This document shows, in pieces, positions 17,020 to 26,441 of a DNA stretch of 64,000 nt; positions within the stretch are counted from its first letter, which is position 1; each line of letters opens with the position of its first letter. The position numbers and the translations under genes are program-made. Under the pieces are notes generated by a model. It saw only the letters and a list, made by a program, of their open reading frames with translations. It ran no database searches and was not told the DNA's origin. This stretch comes from Dyadobacter fanqingshengii (GTDB lineage: Bacteria > Bacteroidota > Bacteroidia > Cytophagales > Spirosomataceae), in assembly GCF_023822005.2 (NCBI RefSeq), contig NZ_CP098806.1:2294001-2358000 (forward strand), written 5' to 3'.

Positions 17020-17211
17020 TTAAATTTTCTCAATCCCGAGTTGCTTGCATATCGCTTCGCAAAGGTGCTTATCAATCTTCGGATGTCTCGGAATCGTGGT
17101 TTGTTTGCTATTTAGGACATTGGAGTAAAGATCATGCTTTGCTCCATTTCGCTTTAAATAACAACTATGAATTTCGAGATGCCTGATTAGCTCATTTCTT
17201 TTTATTGACAT
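17020..17211 (-). CDS. hicA: HicA-family mRNA interferase toxin
   Basis: A 63-residue basic protein of the YcfA/HicA fold, a double-stranded-RNA-binding-like domain that cleaves mRNA. The catalytic His26 sits in the conserved GAKHDLYSN motif, and IPRHPKIDKHLCEAICKQLG is the standard C-terminal helix. Its start codon overlaps the stop of the upstream antitoxin gene by one base (ATGA on the minus strand), so the two are translationally coupled. The antitoxin-first order is common for HicBA pairs. It looks intact and potentially active. Confidence 0.88.
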   Translation of the reverse strand: MSIKRNELIRHLEIHSCYLKRNGAKHDLYSNVLNSKQTTIPRHPKIDKHLCEAICKQLGIEKI

Positions 17212-17444
17212 CAGGCAAAATCTAATTCTTTCGTAGAGATAATTGCACCATAGATCTCATCATCAATGAATTGATCATCAGGAACTATACTCTCGGTAGA
17301 ATCTTGGGCGTAGAGGCTGAGTGCGTCGTTGATGTTCTCCATAACATCCTTAACGGTTTCGCCTTGCGTCATGACAGATGGAATTTCCTTAATGCGACCG
17401 ATCAGGAATTCTTCGCCTTGTGATATGAGTACTGTAAATTTCAT
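17211..17444 (-). CDS. hicB: HicB-family antitoxin
   Basis: A 77-residue acidic protein with the HicB N-terminal fold (FTVLISQGEEFLIGRIKEIP, then GETVKDVMENINDALSLY). It is short: a C-terminal ribbon-helix-helix or HTH DNA-binding domain, present in longer HicB proteins, is missing. It should neutralise HicA by direct contact. Autoregulation would then need another DNA-binding element or may be absent. It precedes hicA with a one-base overlap. An imperfect inverted repeat (TGAGAA/TTCTCA at 17528-17545) lies 84 bases upstream. Confidence 0.85.
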   Translation of the reverse strand: MKFTVLISQGEEFLIGRIKEIPSVMTQGETVKDVMENINDALSLYAQDSTESIVPDDQFIDDEIYGAIISTKELDFA

Positions 17445-17630
17445 ACGATGTTTAGTGTGGTTGTAAATCTTGAAATAAAACTAACCATAAAAACGACTCT
17501 TCCAAAATTTTAGTTTTACCATTTTCATGAGAAACATTGTTCTCAATCAAAAAATAATTTCAGCAAAAAGAGTATTGGCCGCATGAAAATGCATCCTTAG
17601 ATAAATTAGCCATACTATTATTTGCCCGAT

Positions 17631-18734
17631 ATGCACAATTACCGCAATTTTCTTCCGGAGGAACTAGCAGCCGATCCATCATTCCGACGCTGGACGTTGT
17701 ATAATGATCCTGAGGAGGATACTATCTGGGCTGAATGGCTGGAACTGAATCCTGATAAGCGCGAGCTGGTTGTGAAAGCAAGAAACTTCCTGATCAATGC
17801 AGAAGCCGCTTTCAATCAGATCACGGAGGATGAAATAGCCAATGAAATTTACCGGCTATCTCATTCGATTGGTGAAAATAAAGCGAAGAAATCGAGCATA
17901 TGGCGCCTTTTCAGGCCAAACTGGTACAACATGGCAGCTTCCATTTTGCTGCTGATGTTCGCAGGTTGGTGGTTTAACAAGCAAACACCCTCTCAACAGC
18001 AATCGGATCAGTACAAAGTGATCCTGAGTCAGATCAAAGAGCCATTGGTAAAAGAAGAGAATGTAACCGACAAAGCGCGTCTGATCATTCTGGCCGATGG
18101 GAGCTCGGTGCTGTTACAGCCAAAAAGCCGCATTACCTACCCTACCAATTTTGAAGGTAATAAAAGAGAGGTTTTCCTGAGCGGTGAGGCATTTTTTGAA
18201 GTGGCCAAAAACCCGGACAAACCCTTCTATGTATACGCACACTCCCTGGCAACGAAAGTGCTGGGAACGAGTTTCAAAGTAAGTGCATTTGAAGGCGACA
18301 AAGAAGTGAAAGTGGTTGTGAAAACAGGAAGAGTTTCGGTTTTCCCCATGACACAGGAAGCAATCGCGACGCAGCAGGCGGACGACAAACTGGGCGGAAT
18401 GGTGTTGACGCCCAATCAGCAGATCGTTTTCGCACCCAAGGAGTTACGTCTGACGCGCAGCCTCGTTCCGGACCCGAAACTGCTGGAATTGCCCATACAA
18501 AGTCAGTCGTTTGAGTTCAAAGGCACGCCGATTACCGATGTTTTTGCCACGCTGGAAAAATCTTACGGCGTGAAGATCATCCACGATGCAGATGTGATGA
18601 AAAACTGTTTCCTGACCGCCTCCTTATCTGACGAGCCGCTGTTTGAGAAAATAAACCTGATCTGTAAAACGATCGGAGCGCAATATGAGCAGCTGGATGC
18701 GAGCATTATCATTACCAGCAAAGGCTGCTACTAA
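17631..18734 (+). CDS. FecR-family anti-sigma factor
   Basis: A 367-residue protein starting at ATG 17631 (the upstream TTG at 17622 is less likely). The N-terminal cytoplasmic part (1-100) would bind the sigma factor. One membrane span lies near 102-118 (MAASILLLMFAGWWF). The periplasmic FecR domain follows (VLLQPKSRITYPTNFEG, LGTSFKVSAFEGDKEVKVVV), and the last 70 residues form the DUF4974/STN-like domain (GVKIIHDADVMKNCF). It relays the signal from the STN domain of the SusC protein at 18930 to the sigma factor at 16393. Those two regulators are normally adjacent; here a HicBA pair on the other strand lies between them. Confidence 0.92.
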   Translation: MHNYRNFLPEELAADPSFRRWTLYNDPEEDTIWAEWLELNPDKRELVVKARNFLINAEAAFNQITEDEIANEIYRLSHSIGENKAKKSSIWRLFRPNWYNMAASILLLMFAGWWFNKQTPSQQQSDQYKVILSQIKEPLVKEENVTDKARLIILADGSSVLLQPKSRITYPTNFEGNKREVFLSGEAFFEVAKNPDKPFYVYAHSLATKVLGTSFKVSAFEGDKEVKVVVKTGRVSVFPMTQEAIATQQADDKLGGMVLTPNQQIVFAPKELRLTRSLVPDPKLLELPIQSQSFEFKGTPITDVFATLEKSYGVKIIHDADVMKNCFLTASLSDEPLFEKINLICKTIGAQYEQLDASIIITSKGCY

Positions 18735-18929
18735 CGATCCTCATTAACCCTGTAAAATTCAAAGAGTGCCTATGACTAGAATCTATTACCAGATGCCTAC
18801 AAAATGAGCCGATGATGCTGCAACACCACCGGCTCCGTTAATCCCCTTTTTCTTCTTCTTACGGTTTTCGCCTCGCAGCGGCCGTGGGAATCAATTATGC
18901 CGAATTTTAACCCGACAAAAATCAAAATT

Positions 18930-21900
18930 ATGTCAAAAACAGTACAATTTCACCATGCTTTACAGAAAATCATGCGCATTACGCTGTATCAAGCCATACT
19001 CGCTATCGTCGTCAGCACGTTTGTGCAAGCCAATGACGTACGCGGTCAGCGAGTTTTAGAACAAAAAGTGACGTTGCGTTTAGCCAATGCCGAAATCGAT
19101 AAGGCACTGGAAAGAATTGAGAATGTGACCAAGGTTAAGTTCATGTATAACCCTCAGATTTTCAATAACCAAAAATATACGTTCAAATTTCAGGAAGAGG
19201 CATTATCGGAAGTGCTGGGTAAAATCCTCGCCCCGCACAAAGTGACTTACGAAGTGGTGCAGGACCGCATCATTTTGAAACGCGAAACGGGAGCTCCCGA
19301 AACCGGCACTTCATCCAAAGACGCGCCTAAACGCAATGTAACAGGCGTGGTTACGGATGAGACGGGTGCCGGACTTCCCGGGGTTAGCGTTCTGGTAAAA
19401 GGAACACAACGCGGAACTTCTTCGGACGCAAGCGGTAATTATACGATGGAGATTCCCGATGCAGAAGTGGCCTCGGCTGTCCTGATTTTCAGCTTTGTGG
19501 GTTACACTTCGCAGGAAGTGCCGGTAGGAACGCAGACAACGATTTCTGTAAAACTGGAACCGGAAGCCAAAGCATTAAACGAAGTCGTGGTAACGGCCCT
19601 GGGTATTTCAAAAGAGAAAAAAGCGCTTGCCTATGCAGTAACCGAGGTTAAAGGGTCTGAATTTACACAAGCCCGCGAAAACAACGTAGCGAATGCGCTG
19701 ACTGGTAAAATCGCCGGTGTGAATGCAACGGGAATGTCAACTGGACCGGGCGGATCGAGCCGCATTATTATTCGGGGTAACGGATCGTTGAGCGGAAACA
19801 ACCAGCCATTGTATGTGATCAATGGTATGCCCATGGACAACAGCGTTCCGGGCGGTGGCAATGCATCGGATGGAAATGGAAATAACACAGACCGCGGCGA
19901 CGGCATCGGCGGGATCAACCCGGACGACATTGAGTCGATCAGTGTTTTGAAAGGTGGCCCGGCAGCGGCTTTGTATGGTGCACGTGCCGGTAACGGTGTT
20001 ATTTTGATCACTACAAAAAAGGGCCGGGCGCAAAAAGGCATCGGCGTAGAGTTCAACAGCAACTTTACAACGGAAAACCTTTCGATCATTCCCGACTGGC
20101 AATATGAATATGGCCAGGGTGTTGATGGTGTAAAACCATTGACTCAGACGCAAGCGAAAAGCTCGGGTCGTTTGTCTTACGGAGCCAGAATGGATGGCAC
20201 GGATGTGATCCAGTTTGACGGCCAGATGCGTCCATATTCGCCTCAGAAAGACAACCTCAAAAACTTTTACAGAACCGGAACGAACTACATTAATTCCATC
20301 GCTTTCACAGGCGGCAACGACAAGATCAACTTTCGTTTCGGTTTGAACAATACAAAATCCAACAGCATTGTCCCCAATTCTGACTTTACCAGAAGGATTG
20401 CTAATTTGAATGTGAATGCTTTTTTGGGCAAAAAACTGAGCATTGAAACGGTTGTCCAATACAACATTGAAGATGGCCACAACCGTCCGAAAGTGGGTTA
20501 TGCGGATTATAACCCGCACTGGGCAACACACCTGATCGCTAACTCGGTGGACATCAGAAGCCTTTCACCTGGTTATGATGCGGTTACAGGCAAAGAAGTT
20601 GAATGGAATCCCGTTCCGGCTGCGCCAAACCCTTATTTTGTAATCAATAAATTCAAAAACGACGACCGCAAAAACCGTTTCCTTGGGCAAGCAAACATTC
20701 GCTATGATATCCTGGACAACCTTTTCATCAAAGGGAGCGTGAGCCAGGATTACTACAATTTCAAATATGAATTCGTGGTTCCGAATAACAATGCTTACGA
20801 GCCATTGGGTAAATATGAGTCCAACAGCACGACCTCGTCCGAGACCAACGGAATGCTGACATTGAATTACAACAAAGAATTCGAAAATTTTAGCTTCTCT
20901 GCGTTGCTCGGTGGCAATACGCAAAGAAACATTTATGATGAAATGGCTTACAGAGGCGCGGAATTTACGATCCCCGGTTTTTACAGCTTTACCAATCTTG
21001 CCACAACCACCACCACACCGAAATATCTGAAAAGCGGCATTAACTCGGTTTTTGCATCGGTGGATTTGGGCTACAAAGGGCTGGCCTACGTGACTATGTC
21101 TGGCAGACAGGACTGGTTCTCGGTTTTGAACAAATCCAATAACAGCATCTTTTACCCGGCAATCGGTGGAACGGTGATCCTTTCAGAAGCTATTGATATG
21201 CCGGCTGCGATCAGCTTTGCCAAAGTACGCGCTTCATGGGCACAGGTAGGCGCTGTGAATGTGGATCCTTACAGAATTTACCAAAGCTATCAAATGGCAC
21301 AAGGCGGGCATAATGGTCGTCCCGTGCAGCAGCTTGCTTCGGCCCTGGTTCCTAACCCGGATTTGCGTCCGCTTACATCTACGACTTATGAAGCTGGTTT
21401 GGAAGCGCGTTTCCTGAACAACCGTTTTGGTCTTGACCTTACATTTTACAACCGTAAGACAACCAATGACATTGTACAAAGCAACATTGCTGTGTCTTCC
21501 GGATATACGCAGGCACTGCTGAATGTGGGTGAACTGAGTAACAAAGGGGTTGAGCTTTTACTCACTGCAACACCTTTCCGCAAGAACAATTTCACCTGGG
21601 ACATCAGCTATAATATGGCTTATAATCAGAGCAAAATCATCAAACTTGCCGATAACCTGCCCAGTCTAAGCATTGGAACGGGTGTGGGCGGAGGCTTGAT
21701 CAATAATGTAGAAGGCGGCACTTACGGTGAGGTTTGGGGTTATAACAAAAAGATGGACGACAATGGCAACATTGTTTACAACACGGCCAGTGGCTACGCA
21801 GTAAGAGGTAATCTTGAAAAACTGGGCAATGGGATTCCTCCGTTGACCATGGGTATCACCAATAATTTCAAATACAAAAGCTTCTCACTGAACATTCTTG

Positions 21901-22364
21901 TCGATGGTAAATTCGGGAGCGTGGTTTACTCCAACATGTATCAGTATGCCTATCGTTTTGGTTTGCCAAAAGAAACACTTCCAGGCCGCGAAACTGGTGT
22001 GACCGTAACGGGTGTAACGCCGGAAGGAGCGCCATTTACCAAGTTGTGGGAGAAAAAAGATGTGGATACTTACTATGACAATGACAAAAACTACACGGGC
22101 ATTTTCACTTTCAACAATGACTTCATCAAGCTGCGCCAGGTTATCCTGAGCTACAATTTGGATGTAAGCAAGCTTTCTTTCCTGAAACTGCAAGCTGCCT
22201 CAGTCTCCCTGGTGGGTCGTAACCTGCTGCTGCTTTACAAAGACAAGCGCAACAATTATTTCGATCCGGAATCGAGCTATACCAATGGCAATGCGCAAGG
22301 GCTGGAAGCATTCGGGGTTCCGAGAACGAGAAGTCTGGGTGTGAACCTAACAGTGAAGTTTTAA
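18930..22364 (+). CDS. SusC/RagA-family TonB-dependent receptor with STN domain
   Basis: A 1144-residue protein; ATG 18930 gives the signal sequence (MRITLYQAILAIVVSTFVQA). Domains in order: STN (about 45-110, VTLRLANAEIDKALERIENV), carboxypeptidase-regulatory-like beta domain (about 135-215, VTGVVTDETGAGLPGVSVLV), TonB-dependent plug (about 220-350, with YGARAGNGVILITTKKGR) and a 22-strand barrel ending in NLTVKF. The STN domain marks it as a signalling receptor working with FecR and the ECF sigma upstream. With the SusD lipoprotein it should bind and import the substrate of this locus. Confidence 0.95.
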   Translation: MSKTVQFHHALQKIMRITLYQAILAIVVSTFVQANDVRGQRVLEQKVTLRLANAEIDKALERIENVTKVKFMYNPQIFNNQKYTFKFQEEALSEVLGKILAPHKVTYEVVQDRIILKRETGAPETGTSSKDAPKRNVTGVVTDETGAGLPGVSVLVKGTQRGTSSDASGNYTMEIPDAEVASAVLIFSFVGYTSQEVPVGTQTTISVKLEPEAKALNEVVVTALGISKEKKALAYAVTEVKGSEFTQARENNVANALTGKIAGVNATGMSTGPGGSSRIIIRGNGSLSGNNQPLYVINGMPMDNSVPGGGNASDGNGNNTDRGDGIGGINPDDIESISVLKGGPAAALYGARAGNGVILITTKKGRAQKGIGVEFNSNFTTENLSIIPDWQYEYGQGVDGVKPLTQTQAKSSGRLSYGARMDGTDVIQFDGQMRPYSPQKDNLKNFYRTGTNYINSIAFTGGNDKINFRFGLNNTKSNSIVPNSDFTRRIANLNVNAFLGKKLSIETVVQYNIEDGHNRPKVGYADYNPHWATHLIANSVDIRSLSPGYDAVTGKEVEWNPVPAAPNPYFVINKFKNDDRKNRFLGQANIRYDILDNLFIKGSVSQDYYNFKYEFVVPNNNAYEPLGKYESNSTTSSETNGMLTLNYNKEFENFSFSALLGGNTQRNIYDEMAYRGAEFTIPGFYSFTNLATTTTTPKYLKSGINSVFASVDLGYKGLAYVTMSGRQDWFSVLNKSNNSIFYPAIGGTVILSEAIDMPAAISFAKVRASWAQVGAVNVDPYRIYQSYQMAQGGHNGRPVQQLASALVPNPDLRPLTSTTYEAGLEARFLNNRFGLDLTFYNRKTTNDIVQSNIAVSSGYTQALLNVGELSNKGVELLLTATPFRKNNFTWDISYNMAYNQSKIIKLADNLPSLSIGTGVGGGLINNVEGGTYGEVWGYNKKMDDNGNIVYNTASGYAVRGNLEKLGNGIPPLTMGITNNFKYKSFSLNILVDGKFGSVVYSNMYQYAYRFGLPKETLPGRETGVTVTGVTPEGAPFTKLWEKKDVDTYYDNDKNYTGIFTFNNDFIKLRQVILSYNLDVSKLSFLKLQAASVSLVGRNLLLLYKDKRNNYFDPESSYTNGNAQGLEAFGVPRTRSLGVNLTVKF

Positions 22365-22386
22365 TCATTAAAAGATTTTAGTGAAT

Positions 22387-23946
22387 ATGAAAAAATTATT
22401 TAAAGTCCTATATCTGGCTCCGGCCATGTTTATTGCCTCCTGCGACAACGGTTTTGAAGAAATGAATGTGAATCCCAATGCATCAACCGAGGTGGTGCCG
22501 GGCTTTCTTTTCACGCGTGCGCAGCTGGTAACTGTCAGCAACAACTACACAGGCGCAGCCTATCTGACCATAGGAGGCTCCATGCAGCATTTCGCCACTT
22601 ACAAAGAAGTGCCGGGTGCGGGTGACAAATATTTCAATTTTGGTTACAGTCAGGGCAGCTGGAATCTCTACGGAGGCGATCCGGTAACCCAGGGCGCTGT
22701 GATTGACATTGCGCAGGTGATTGAAGCAGTTTCAGAAAACGCAGCAGACGTAAACAAACTGTCGGCTGCCCGCATCTGGAAAGCTTACCTGTTTCACCGT
22801 CTGACTGACTTGTACGGCGATATCCCCTATTCTGACGCAGGAAAAGCACTTTCGAGTCAAAATTTTACGCCAAAATACGATACGCAACAGGCTATTTATG
22901 CAGATCTGCTGAAAGAGCTGGATGAGTCCATTGCAGCATTCGATGCAGCTCAGCCCACATTTGGCACATCGGATTTAATGTTTGGCGGCGAGATCGGGAA
23001 ATGGAAAAAGTTTGGTTATTCATTAATGTTGCGTCTGGGCATGCGCCTTACGGAAGTGGATGCTGCTGCCGCTGAAATCTGGGTAAAAAAAGCCATTGCA
23101 GGCGGCGTAATAACCACCGATGCGGACATTGCGACGATTGCTTATGTGGACGGTTCCATCACGGCAAGCAGAAACTTTATTGCGGCTGGCTTGATGTCCA
23201 CAGATTACGTTTCGCCGGGTGGCGACAATGTGGAGGGCGGGAAATTGGCCAAAACATTAATCGACCATTTAAAAACAACAAAAGATCCGCGTTTGAATGT
23301 GATTTCTGTTGTTTGGACAAAAGCTTCTGCAACTGCCCCTTATGTTGCCGACACAGCTACTGCCTTGCAAAAAGGAATGCCTAATGCTGCTTTCAACTCA
23401 TTGCCTGCGGACTTTGACTCTTACTCCGAGCCAAACCCAAACACAATCCTGAAATACAATGCGCCGTTGCTGGTTTTCACCCCGGCAGAAGTTCACTTAC
23501 TACTAGCCGAAGCTGGATTAAGAGGCTGGTATACAGCCACAACACCGGCTGCCGAATACGAAAGTGCAGTGATGTCAGGCATGAAACAATGGGCGGCTTT
23601 TGGAGCAGGCGGCGTTATTTCCGATGCCAAAATTGCCGCTTATTTGAAAGCAAATCCCTACAAAACTGCGGGAACATTGGCTGAGAAAATGGAACAGATC
23701 GGAACGCAGAAATGGGTGGCGTTATTCCTTGAAGATGAATATGAAATCTGGTCGAACTGGAGACGCACCGGATATCCCAAACTGACGCCAACGAACTATC
23801 CGGGAAACCTTACCGGCGGAAAGATTCCAACAAGATTTGTGATCCCGGATTCGGAAGAACAGTACAACAAAGTGAATTTTTACGAAGCACGGGACAGACA
23901 AGGCGGCGTAAACACGCTTTCGAGTTTGGTTTGGTGGGATAAATAA
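22387..23946 (+). CDS. SusD/RagB-family surface nutrient-binding lipoprotein
   Basis: A 519-residue lipoprotein with lipobox FIASC (Cys about 19). The start NVNPNASTEVVPGFLFTRAQ and the helical TPR-like body (ARIWKAYLFHRLTDLYGDIPYSDA) place it in the SusD-like_2 group. It would sit on the outer face as a lid on the SusC barrel at 18930-22364, which ends 22 bases before it. I prefer ATG 22387 over GTG 22381. A 14-bp hairpin follows the stop codon, before the second amidohydrolase gene. Confidence 0.94.
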   Translation: MKKLFKVLYLAPAMFIASCDNGFEEMNVNPNASTEVVPGFLFTRAQLVTVSNNYTGAAYLTIGGSMQHFATYKEVPGAGDKYFNFGYSQGSWNLYGGDPVTQGAVIDIAQVIEAVSENAADVNKLSAARIWKAYLFHRLTDLYGDIPYSDAGKALSSQNFTPKYDTQQAIYADLLKELDESIAAFDAAQPTFGTSDLMFGGEIGKWKKFGYSLMLRLGMRLTEVDAAAAEIWVKKAIAGGVITTDADIATIAYVDGSITASRNFIAAGLMSTDYVSPGGDNVEGGKLAKTLIDHLKTTKDPRLNVISVVWTKASATAPYVADTATALQKGMPNAAFNSLPADFDSYSEPNPNTILKYNAPLLVFTPAEVHLLLAEAGLRGWYTATTPAAEYESAVMSGMKQWAAFGAGGVISDAKIAAYLKANPYKTAGTLAEKMEQIGTQKWVALFLEDEYEIWSNWRRTGYPKLTPTNYPGNLTGGKIPTRFVIPDSEEQYNKVNFYEARDRQGGVNTLSSLVWWDK

Positions 23947-23964
23947 TGCCAAAGCATGATCATT

Positions 23965-23999
23965 ATCAGACTTCCCGGCTATAAACCGGGGAGTCTGAT
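23965..23999 (+). terminator. Stable hairpin after susD (partial terminator or mRNA stabiliser)
   Basis: A 14-bp stem (left arm 23965-23978, right arm 23986-23999, one G-T pair) has a 7-base loop. Only a weak T-rich tail follows. It lies between the SusD gene and the second amidohydrolase gene and could lower downstream expression relative to susCD. Confidence 0.6.
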
Positions 24000-24103
24000 T
24001 TATTGATATTAAGCCCTTTAACATTAAACACACAACCAGCATTAAAAACAGTCCGTGAATTCCTTTTGCTTATAGAGTGCCCATATTCCTAAAACCTAAA
24101 ATC

Positions 24104-25378
24104 ATGTCCAATAAATTACGCTTAACCTGTTTTGCGCTACTCCTCGCAATCACTTCCGTCAAAGCCCAGCAATATTCTGTGGTGATCAAAGGCGGCCATG
24201 TTATTGATCCCAAAAACAATGTGAACGCTATCATGGACGTTGCCCTGAAAGGTGACACGGTGATGCTTGTCGCCAAAAACATTGATGCCAAGGAAGGCAA
24301 GCAGGTTGTCAATGCAAAAGGACTGTTCGTAACGCCCGGGCTGATCGACATGCATTCCCACAATTTTTACGGCACAAAAATGGACCAGACTTACAGCAAT
24401 GGTCCTAATGCGCTTCCGCCGGACGGTTTCACTTTCCGCACGGGCGTTACCACGGTTGTGGACGCAGGCTGCGCGGGCTGGAAGTCGTTTCCGGATTTTA
24501 AAAAACAAACCATTGACATATCAAAAACCCGCGTGCTTGCATTCCTGAACATTGTGGGAGAAGGCATGCGAGGCGGCACTTACGAGCAGAATGTGGACGA
24601 TATGGATGCCGCTGCGACTGCGAAAGTGGTGAAGGAAAATCCGGATTACATTGTCGGCATAAAACTAGCGCATTACAATGGCTATAATTGGACACCCACA
24701 GAACGCGCAGTGGAAGCCGGGAAGCTCGCCAATGTGCCTGTAATGGTGGATTTTGGTGGTAGCAAGCCGGTTTTGCCTATTGAAGAACTATTCATGAAAC
24801 GCCTTCGTCCGGGTGATATTTTTACACATTGCTTTGGCCAGCTAAGCAGCAGAGAGCCGATTCTGGACGTTGCAACGGGAAAGATCAAACCATTTGTCAT
24901 GGAAGCGCGGAAGAAAGGGATTATTTTCGATGTAGGTTATGGCGGCATCAGCTTTGCATTTTCGCAGGCCATTCCGGCCGTGAAAAGTGGTTTTTACCCA
25001 AACACCATCAGCACAGACATTCACACCGGCAGCATGAACAATGCGATGAAAGACATGTTGAATGTGATGTCCAAATTCCTGGCTATGGGCATGGACCTTC
25101 CGGCGGTGATCAAAGCCAGCACCTGGGCTCCTGCGCAGGCAATTCATAGGGAAGAACTTGGCAATCTGTCTGTCGGCTCGCGAGCAGACGTGACCGTTTT
25201 GCGGGTTTTAGATGGTAAATTCCAATTGAATGACACGGGAACATTTGGCTTTTGGGATTATACCGGAACCAAGATAAAGGGTAAGCAAAAGCTTGAAGCA
25301 GAGGTGACTATCCGGGCCGGAAAAGTTGTTTACGATTTAAACGGACTCACAGAGCCGCTTGTTCTTACCAAAAGATAG
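24104..25378 (+). CDS. Exported COG3964 amidohydrolase/deacetylase (copy 2)
   Basis: A 424-residue paralogue of the protein at 10586, starting at ATG 24104 with a signal peptide (CFALLLAITSVKA then Q). The same metal-site residues occur at matching positions: H84 and H86 (IDMHSH), K187 (GIKLAH), H242 (FTHCF) and STDIH; again Tyr (DVGYGG, about residue 279) stands where I remember His in the family. The two copies share long identical blocks (NIVGEGMRGG, VPVMVDFGGS or MPVMVDFGGS) but differ in the substrate-facing segment after FTH. It is followed by the RraA-like and BASS genes. Confidence 0.88.
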   Translation: MSNKLRLTCFALLLAITSVKAQQYSVVIKGGHVIDPKNNVNAIMDVALKGDTVMLVAKNIDAKEGKQVVNAKGLFVTPGLIDMHSHNFYGTKMDQTYSNGPNALPPDGFTFRTGVTTVVDAGCAGWKSFPDFKKQTIDISKTRVLAFLNIVGEGMRGGTYEQNVDDMDAAATAKVVKENPDYIVGIKLAHYNGYNWTPTERAVEAGKLANVPVMVDFGGSKPVLPIEELFMKRLRPGDIFTHCFGQLSSREPILDVATGKIKPFVMEARKKGIIFDVGYGGISFAFSQAIPAVKSGFYPNTISTDIHTGSMNNAMKDMLNVMSKFLAMGMDLPAVIKASTWAPAQAIHREELGNLSVGSRADVTVLRVLDGKFQLNDTGTFGFWDYTGTKIKGKQKLEAEVTIRAGKVVYDLNGLTEPLVLTKR

Positions 25379-25445
25379 TTTGAATGATAAGCCATTCCAT
25401 GCATCTTTGGCCAATAAATACCTGCCGCAAATTTTATATTGAATT

Positions 25446-26378
25446 ATGAGAGTACAATTTTTTGGTGTAATAGCCCTTTTAGCCTTCAATTTTAGCTGCC
25501 CGCAATCCGCTCAGGCGCAGACAATGCCCAAAGAAGAATTGATCTTCCTAACCTCCGAATGGAAGGGCGAACGCTTCCCGGACGGTCGTCCCAAAGTGCC
25601 TGACGAGCTCATTAACCGTGCCAAAAATATCTCGATTGAAGAGGCCTGGGTCGTGCTTCAAAATGAAGGTTATAACTGCCAGTTCGATGGAAACTGGAAG
25701 ATTTTGAAAGATGACATTGTCATCACAGGCCGTGCTCTGACTGCCCAGTTTATGCCCTCCCGCCCGGATGTCGAGAAATTGGTGAAAGACCGTGGTAACA
25801 AGAACGGAATGTTGGGAAACACCAATTCCTGGCCTATCGATAAGCTTTCCAAAGGTGACGTTTACGTTGCAGACGGTTTTGGTAAAATCGCCAGCGGGAC
25901 ATTGATCGGCGACAATTTAGGAACGTCTATTTTTACTAAATCAGGCAATGGCGTGGTTTTCGACGCATCCGTTCGCGATTTGGAAGGCCTGTCTAAAATA
26001 GAAGGTTTCAATGCTTTTGTAAGGGATTTTGACCCTTCCTTTCTCAAAGATGTTTTCCTGACCGGCATTAACACTCCCATCCGCATTGGCCGGGCCATTG
26101 TGCTGCCGGGTGATGTGGTTTTAGCCAAAAAAGAAGGTGTGATCTTCATTCCTGCACATATGGCCGAAAAAGTGATTCTCACTGCCGAATTCCTCACATT
26201 AAGAGACAAATTTGCCCTCCAAATGCTCCGCGAAGGCAAATTCACGCCAGGGCAGATCGACAACCAATGGACCGACCAGCTAAAAGAAGCATTCCTCAAA
26301 TGGCTGGACGGCAACCCAAAGGAAATCCCGATGAAGCGCGCCGAGTTGGATGAATACATGAAGAAAAGAACCTGGTAA
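25446..26378 (+). CDS. Exported RraA-like aldolase-family protein
   Basis: A 310-residue protein with a signal peptide (VIALLAFNFSCPQSAQA then Q). The RraA/HMG-CHA aldolase fold is recognisable from YVADGFGKIASGTLIGDNLG and VVFDASVRDLEGL, where the Arg-Asp pair would bind substrate and metal. Some relatives are divalent-metal class II aldolases acting on 4-hydroxy-2-oxo acids, releasing pyruvate, or are oxaloacetate decarboxylases; RraA itself inhibits RNase E. Export rules out the RNase role here. In this context cleavage of a 2-keto-3-deoxy acid is plausible but not shown. It is longer than usual because of an N-terminal extension and a helical tail. Confidence 0.82.
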   Translation: MRVQFFGVIALLAFNFSCPQSAQAQTMPKEELIFLTSEWKGERFPDGRPKVPDELINRAKNISIEEAWVVLQNEGYNCQFDGNWKILKDDIVITGRALTAQFMPSRPDVEKLVKDRGNKNGMLGNTNSWPIDKLSKGDVYVADGFGKIASGTLIGDNLGTSIFTKSGNGVVFDASVRDLEGLSKIEGFNAFVRDFDPSFLKDVFLTGINTPIRIGRAIVLPGDVVLAKKEGVIFIPAHMAEKVILTAEFLTLRDKFALQMLREGKFTPGQIDNQWTDQLKEAFLKWLDGNPKEIPMKRAELDEYMKKRTW

Positions 26379-26398
26379 CTTCTATTTTAAAGTCCGGG

Positions 26399-26406
26399 TA
26401 TTTTTG
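26399..26406 (+). promoter_or_regulatory. Possible -7 box for the BASS transporter gene
   Basis: TATTTTTG is a full match to TAnnTTTG and lies 35 bases before ATG 26442. No clear -33 element is seen. Confidence 0.35.
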
Positions 26407-26441
26407 CGCCCTTTTCCCAATAGCATTATAACCTTATTTAT

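Noticed and set aside
17528..17545. TGAGAA/TTCTCA inverted repeat upstream of hicB as an operator
   Set aside because: Only 6-bp arms, imperfect interior and 84 bases from hicB; it could be chance, so it is not listed as a feature.
19737..20531. 264-codon minus-strand frame inside susC
   Set aside because: It lies antisense to the conserved plug and early barrel of SusC and lacks any family feature.
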